Made by a program: the position numbers and the translations under genes. Positions 59,226-64,000 of a DNA stretch of 64,000 nucleotides are shown here, piece after piece. The notes under the pieces were generated by a model. It had not been told where the DNA came from. It did no database searches and worked only from the letters and a program-made list of their open reading frames with translations. The DNA comes from Stenocarpella maydis. Its lineage: Eukaryota > Ascomycota > Sordariomycetes > Diaporthales > Diaporthaceae. The DNA is taken from the NCBI GenBank assembly GCA_002270565.1, contig NQMI01000027.1, forward strand, positions 328,988-392,987, given 5' to 3'. How positions within the stretch are numbered: position 1 is the first letter of the stretch; each line of letters starts with the position of its first letter.

Positions 59226-61448
59226 ATGGCCAAGATAAAATCAGCGCGTGGCTTGTGGGTTAGCCCAATATCCGCCGAATCATTGGCTAAAGATGTCGTG
59301 GGAATTACAGCCCCGCGAGTTGCCGGCGGGTCTTGGGCGCCCGCAAACCAACCATTTTTCTACGTCGAAACCAATTCCAACGGCCGTGGAACCATCAAGA
59401 GCATAAAACATCACCAGAAAGTCTCAATAACTCCCGAGACAACCGACGTAGGAAATAGCATCAATGGCTATGGAGGTGGCCCCTTCGTACTCAGCGCCTC
59501 GGGCACTCTGGTGTTCACAGACACGAGCGGCGCGATAGGCCTGATGCGCCATGACACTCAACGCGGCTTCGGCCCACTGGAGGTCCTCGCAAAGGACTCT
59601 GACATCAAGTACGGAGACATTGCGGCCCATCCGAGCACATCACTCGTCTTGGCGGTTCGCGAGCAGCGCCTCGCCGGGCAGAAATATGCCGAGACCAGCA
59701 TTGTCTGCATCGATACCAACAGCGCCTCAGTGACGGTAGTTTGCTCCGGCGCCGACTTCTACTCGCACCCACGCTTCAGCCCCGACGGGCGTCTCATGTC
59801 ATGGCTCCAATGGAACCATCCCCACATGCCCTGGACCGGCGCCGAGTTGTACGTAGCCGCGCTGGGCCGCGAGGACCTCACGCCTAGAGTGGAGGCCGCA
59901 ACAATCCGGCGCGTCGGCAGCCACAACGGTTTGGGCCAGCCTCGATGGGGACTCAACCAGAACATCTTGTTCTATGCCTGCGATGATACCGGGTATCAGC
60001 AGCTCTACTGCGCGGGCGTGGATCACGACGCGGAATCGAAAACAATTCTGTGCACTGATCCTCGGTGGCTACGCATAAAGGGCCTTGAAGATACTGAGCT
60101 TGCCGGGGCAGAGTTCTGGCTGGGTAGTAAGACGTATTTGGAATTGCGGCAGGGCATGTTGCTGGTCGCGTACACCCGCGACGCCACCAGCCATCTCGCG
60201 ATCGTTGACCGGGCCAGTGGTAACTGTGTGGATCTCAATATGTTCATCAACGACATTGCTTACGATGCCATTGAGCGAGTGAGCGATAATGAATTCCTCG
60301 TCATTGGGGCTTCGGCGAGCCGGCCCACGGCTCTATATCTTGTCAGCGTCCCGGAGGACATGACTCCCCTCCCGCAGAATCTCGAAACAGCCGGTAACAA
60401 GATGGAACTCTCCTGCCAAGTGACCGGGCTTGCGCAGGCATTTGATATCTCCAAGGTTCCAGCGGAAACACTGTCGAGCCCCCAAGCCATCACCTTTCCT
60501 CGACGCGCAGCTTCTCAAGGGCAAGCTACAACTGGCGGTAACAACCATCCCCCAGCTTCAGAGCCGGCGCTGGGCCACGCTTTCCTCATGCTTCCCGCCA
60601 ATGCGGACTTTGAGCCCGCAGACGCCGCCGACCTGCCCCCCTGCATCGTCGTCGCCCATGGCGGCCCCACTAAGCACCACCGGCCCAGCATCAATCTCGA
60701 GAGCGGGCAGTACTGGACCTCACGGGGCTACGCGGTGGTCCTGCTCAACCACGTGGGGTCGACGGGCTATGGTCGAGCATACCGCGATGCGCTGGATGGT
60801 CGCTGGGGCGAGGCCGATGTAGCAGATGCCGTGGACTGTGTCCAGAGTCTGGTCGCGGCCGGCGCCGTCGACGGGAGACGAGTTGGTATCACTGGTGTCA
60901 GCGCGGGGGGCTATCTCACGATGCAGGCGGCTTGTACGGAGCCCAGGGCGTGGGCAGGTGGTGTGAGTGTGTGCGGCATTGGCGATATGCACGGGTTCGC
61001 GGCGACTTCGCATAAATTCGAGCGGTGCTATGACTGGCTCCTTGTCAGGGGAAGAGGGTCATTGGAGGCAGAGGGGGATAGCATGAGCTGCAGAGACGGA
61101 AGACGAGAGTCGGGCTCTGAACTTGGCCATCGCGATGGCTCTGTCGCAACTGCTTTTCCGTTTGAAGCACTCTATCACGCCCGGAGCCCGATTAAACACG
61201 TCGACGGGCTGAAGATGCCCCTACTCTTGCTTCAGGGTAAGGATGATGAGGTGGTTACCCCTGACCAGGCTACGAGCTTCGCTTCTGCTTTCCAGCAACA
61301 GCATATGGCCGCAAGAAGAAGTGATAGGGGCGGGGCGCAAATAGCCCTGGTAATGTACGACGGCGAGGGCCATGGTTTCCACTTAGCAAGGACTAAAGAG
61401 GATGCGTTGAGGCGACAGGAAGAATGGTGGTTACGCACGCTGTATTGA
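59226..61448 (+). CDS. S9 family acylaminoacyl-peptidase-like hydrolase
   Basis: A single uninterrupted exon of 740 aa, the usual length for the family, with no signal peptide. Residues ~1-440 form the beta-propeller (repeats such as YSHPRFSPDGRLMSWLQWNHPHMPW and GLGQPRWGLNQNILFYACDDTGYQQLY). The alpha/beta-hydrolase domain starts near VVAHGGPTKHHRP. The catalytic triad is visible: Ser559 in GVSAGG, Asp674 in GKDDEVV, His716 in GEGHGF. An inserted Gly/Ser/Arg-rich loop of ~40 residues lies after FERCYDWLL. It is predicted to be cytosolic and to release small or acylated residues from peptides. Next to an NRPS cluster it could trim a precursor or degrade peptide for self-protection. It may also be an ordinary flanking gene; its lack of introns contrasts with every other enzyme gene here. 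Confidence 0.9.
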   Translation: MAKIKSARGLWVSPISAESLAKDVVGITAPRVAGGSWAPANQPFFYVETNSNGRGTIKSIKHHQKVSITPETTDVGNSINGYGGGPFVLSASGTLVFTDTSGAIGLMRHDTQRGFGPLEVLAKDSDIKYGDIAAHPSTSLVLAVREQRLAGQKYAETSIVCIDTNSASVTVVCSGADFYSHPRFSPDGRLMSWLQWNHPHMPWTGAELYVAALGREDLTPRVEAATIRRVGSHNGLGQPRWGLNQNILFYACDDTGYQQLYCAGVDHDAESKTILCTDPRWLRIKGLEDTELAGAEFWLGSKTYLELRQGMLLVAYTRDATSHLAIVDRASGNCVDLNMFINDIAYDAIERVSDNEFLVIGASASRPTALYLVSVPEDMTPLPQNLETAGNKMELSCQVTGLAQAFDISKVPAETLSSPQAITFPRRAASQGQATTGGNNHPPASEPALGHAFLMLPANADFEPADAADLPPCIVVAHGGPTKHHRPSINLESGQYWTSRGYAVVLLNHVGSTGYGRAYRDALDGRWGEADVADAVDCVQSLVAAGAVDGRRVGITGVSAGGYLTMQAACTEPRAWAGGVSVCGIGDMHGFAATSHKFERCYDWLLVRGRGSLEAEGDSMSCRDGRRESGSELGHRDGSVATAFPFEALYHARSPIKHVDGLKMPLLLLQGKDDEVVTPDQATSFASAFQQQHMAARRSDRGGAQIALVMYDGEGHGFHLARTKEDALRRQEEWWLRTLY

Positions 61449-61540
61449 CGAATTATGTCACTATAGTGCAAAAATGATAAGCATGCAGCTTATTGGGAAT
61501 TCTTATACCTCTTAAAGAAGAAAAGAGCTACCCCGCTACT

Positions 61541-61570
61541 CTAACCCTTTAAACACCTAACCCTTTAAAC
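61541..61570. repeat. Two tandem copies of a 16-bp unit
   Basis: CTAACCCTTTAAAC occurs at 61541-61554 and again at 61557-61570. It resembles the telomere unit CTAACCC only in part. Confidence 0.8.
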
Positions 61571-61817
61571 TTTTTATCTGTTTAGAGAGCTTTTAGTATA
61601 CCCAGTAGGCTTTCAGCATACCTAAAAAAGGGCCCTTTATACGCCTAGAGGAAGGGGTCTCTATATACTTAAAAAACCCTCTATATATCTAGATAAAGCC
61701 CCTCTATAAAGCCTTCTATATACTTAGAGGAAGGGCCCTTCCTTTGAGCGTATGGAGAGCCCTTCCTCTAGGTATAAAGAACCCTTCGTCTGGGTATATT
61801 AAGGGGCTTTAAAATAT

Positions 61818-61850
61818 ATTAAGAGGCTCCAAGACACATTAAGAGGCTCT
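61818..61850. repeat. 20-bp tandem unit in degenerate repeats
   Basis: ATTAAGAGGCTC at 61818 recurs at 61838 with a 20-bp period, part of the wider degenerate repeat field at 61510-61900. Confidence 0.7.
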
Positions 61851-63063
61851 AAGAGCTTCAAGGCGGGGTATTTTAGAAGGGGGTATAAGAAATTATGGTA
61901 GGCTGTATGCTAAATTTCTTATACTGGGTGGGCGAATAGGGTTGAGCTGGGTGGGCAATCCTAAAAAGCTGGGTAGGCAGATATTAACTGCATCTGAGCC
62001 ATTGTCAGGAGTGATAGGGCCAGCACGCCTCTAAGGGCCAAATAGTCAGTTAAACCTAAGGAGGGAAGGTCTTCCTCTAAGGGCCTTTGTTGCTTAAGAG
62101 CTACTATATAGTAGGCGGAGGGGCTGGAGTTCCCTGATGGGGCCCGATTAGTAGCCTGATCAGCCTACTGGTAAGCCCACTTTCAAGCCCTAGCACTACT
62201 AGTGGCATGATAGGCCCTAACAGCCACCCCCTAATCTAGGCCGCCCCACATATGCATGAAGCAATATTTGCATCTACTTACCTCTTATAGAAAACCTTAA
62301 TATCTTCAGAAAGATTTTTTTTATGAATATTAAGCTTTTAATATATATTAAATAGCCTTAATATTAATAGCTTTTATTAATAATAAGGCTATTTAAAAAG
62401 CTTAAATTAATATTAAAGCTATATTAGTTAATAATAATAATAAAAATAATAATTTCTTCATAATAATAAAAGAATATTCATATAGTATTATATTAAGAAA
62501 TAGCTATTATAAATAATAATATAATTATAATATCAAGCGGCCTAAGGGGTAACCTGTTATGAGCCAACACGCATCGGCGGCTGACTACCGTAGAAAACAC
62601 CCCTGACCTCAGCGGGGTAATCCCCAAGCCAGCCAAAAGACCTGATGGGTCAGTAACGACCAGCCCCCACCAAGGGTTAGGGTCTGGCTCGCAACGCTCA
62701 ATTGCAAGCCATGCAAGCTTGCTCAAAGGATGAAGTATCAAGCCTCATGCAATAGCTCGATGGCTCGGTGTGCAAGCCTACAAGCTACTGAAGAGTCGGA
62801 ACATATATACACGACATAATCATCACCACAGTAGATAGCTTTCATAGAACAGACTCTTTAGTCATTAATCTAGAAAACGGATATTCGCACCGGCAAAAAG
62901 GGATGGTACACCGGTACATGCAGGGGCCCAACGCACAGACAATTTGCACCACTAAAAACACTATATGCACTATTATTTTGACGTTTTTGCTAATATAGCC
63001 GTATATCCCCATTACCACTACAGCGAATGTTACCATCATAATACCTGCTATAGCGCCAATCGC

Positions 63064-64000
63064 TCAAATTAATAGTATTTTGCTATATATCTAGTCCGTA
63101 TGAACTATAATCTTATTTAGTATCTCCTCCTCATTATTACCATTACCACTGTTGCTATCGTTGTTGCTGATAATATCCCTAACCGTTAGATCTACCTGTA
63201 GCAACTAGTTAATGCTTCTAATAGCCGCTATATGCTGCCGCTTAGCCCCTAACTTCATGCTTGAGAGTGTACTGGCTTCTGAAGTCTTTATGATATCTGC
63301 TGGCGCCCTCCGCTTCTGAGGCTGCTATATTAACTTCTTTATAACCCTTCTTGCTAGCTGCTGCTTTAGAGGGATGCTAGCATGCTGCGTATTACTGCTA
63401 TAGGCGTCCTCTTCATCCAGGGACTAGAGGGTTATATTGCTCCACTTGAAGGCTGAATTTACGCGCTATATTGAAGCTGTTGTTATCCTTGTCTTATCCC
63501 CGGCTCTGCTACCCAGACTTGTAGTGTTGGAGGTTGTCTTTTTGCCTATTATGGCTTTCTCATGCTTCTTAAGGATGCCCTCCTTATTGCTAGCAAATGT
63601 AGTGATGTCCTGAGGCCTGCCCTTTGTGGCGGTAACCTTCTTTAGTGATAGTATATTAAGGAGCGGGTTGTTAATGTAGAGGTTATGATTGAGGTACTAA
63701 GCTTCATAAAGGTTGCTCTTCTTAAGGGGAAGGGAAGCCTCCTCCTTATTAGCAATATAATTCGTATAGATGATGCTATATTGACTATAGATAGTATAGT
63801 AGTAGTTAGAAGGGCTGTAGTGCTCCTATAAGGCTTCTTTTTAAAGCATCTTTAATACCTTCTGGCGCTTTATCGCGAGAAGGTCTAATGCCGCTCTAGC
63901 GACTTACTGTATAAGCTTCCCAAGCTACTTCTACTTGTTATACTTTATAAGTGCTGCTATCTTTTACTTTCCCTCCTTATTACGGAAGGTATAAGCTGCC
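63064..64000 (-). pseudogene. Eroded coding frame, probable RIP-mutated mobile element
   Basis: One minus-strand frame (codons starting at 63999) reads as a Lys/Gln/Ile/Asn-rich protein-like sequence for ~311 codons, entering from beyond the window. It is broken by 12 stops: nine TAG and three TAA, and no TGA until 63066-63064. Most stops sit next to Lys, Gln or Leu, where a Gln codon (CAG or CAA) would fit, so they look like C-to-T changes at CpA, the mark of repeat-induced point mutation. With ~4% stops the frame alone is not statistically striking; the stop spectrum and composition are the argument. No transposase or reverse-transcriptase motif is recognised, so the element class is unknown. 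The non-mutated sequence is not reconstructed here. Confidence 0.5.

Larger units (their letters stand above)
61449..63063. other. AT-rich non-coding repeat region
   Basis: From just after the S9 hydrolase the composition changes sharply. 61510-61900 contains many degenerate short repeats built from AGAGG-AAGGGCCC, TATATAC-TTA and AAGAGGCTC units. 62270-62530 is almost pure A+T with TTAATA/TATTAA strings. 62540-62830 returns to a GC-balanced block that starts TGTTATGAG and may be a fragment of a long terminal repeat, but no matching end or target duplication is seen. No host gene is supported. Confidence 0.65.

Noticed and set aside
61541..61570. CTAACCC units as telomeric repeat
   Set aside because: Only two copies with a TTTAAAC spacer; not a telomere array.
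62549..62831. Possible solo LTR beginning TGTTATGAG with an internal TATA-like box
   Set aside because: No clear CA end with matching short inverted repeat, no target-site duplication and no second copy in the window.
1..64000. CRISPR arrays, bacterial operons or rRNA genes
   Set aside because: None seen; the DNA is clearly fungal nuclear.

Overview
The window is nuclear DNA of a filamentous ascomycete (Pezizomycotina; the FarA/CTF1-type regulator and overall style fit Sordariomycetes, which is an inference). Support: genes carry short GT-AG introns of about 45-110 nt (two TF introns are ~350 nt), there are two Zn2Cys6 factors, an iterative type I PKS, an NRPS, microsomal P450s and a secreted FAD oxidase, and one end holds AT-rich repetitive DNA that looks eroded by C-to-T mutation.

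Left flank (1-14.1 kb): the 5' part of an unrecognised conserved-looking gene, a FarA/CTF1-like fatty-acid-type regulator, and two long GC-rich stretches (3.0 and 6.9 kb) with microsatellites but no gene I can defend.

Core (14.2-61.4 kb): a secondary-metabolite gene cluster. In order: reducing PKS (KS-AT-DH-MT-psiKR-KR-ACP-R, no working ER), stand-alone SAM methyltransferase, rhodopsin/Pth11-like membrane protein, P450-A, secreted bicovalent-flavin oxidase, SDR, trans-acting enoyl reductase, NRPS (A-T-C-A-T-E-C), D-amino-acid-oxidase-family enzyme, P450-B, ATP-grasp ligase, Zn2Cys6 regulator, S9 acylaminoacyl-peptidase-like hydrolase. Three divergent pairs could share promoters (membrane protein/P450-A, oxidase/SDR, DAAO/P450-B). 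No transporter gene was seen.

How it may work (inference): the PKS with its trans-ER makes a methylated reduced chain that the R domain releases as an aldehyde or alcohol. The NRPS has no C domain in front of its first module, so it cannot take the PKS chain at its start. It makes a two-residue chain with an epimerised second residue and ends in a C-type domain. The halves would then have to be joined by the terminal C domain, by the ATP-grasp ligase, or by spontaneous aldehyde-amine chemistry, with the DAAO, P450s, flavin oxidase, SDR and methyltransferase tailoring. This is a split arrangement, unlike the usual fused fungal PKS-NRPS.

Right flank (61.45-64 kb): low-complexity AT-rich repeats, then the remains of an unidentified coding frame broken only by TAG/TAA stops, consistent with RIP of a mobile element at the cluster edge. 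Exon structures were worked out by eye from splice signals and reading-frame continuity; no homology search was possible.
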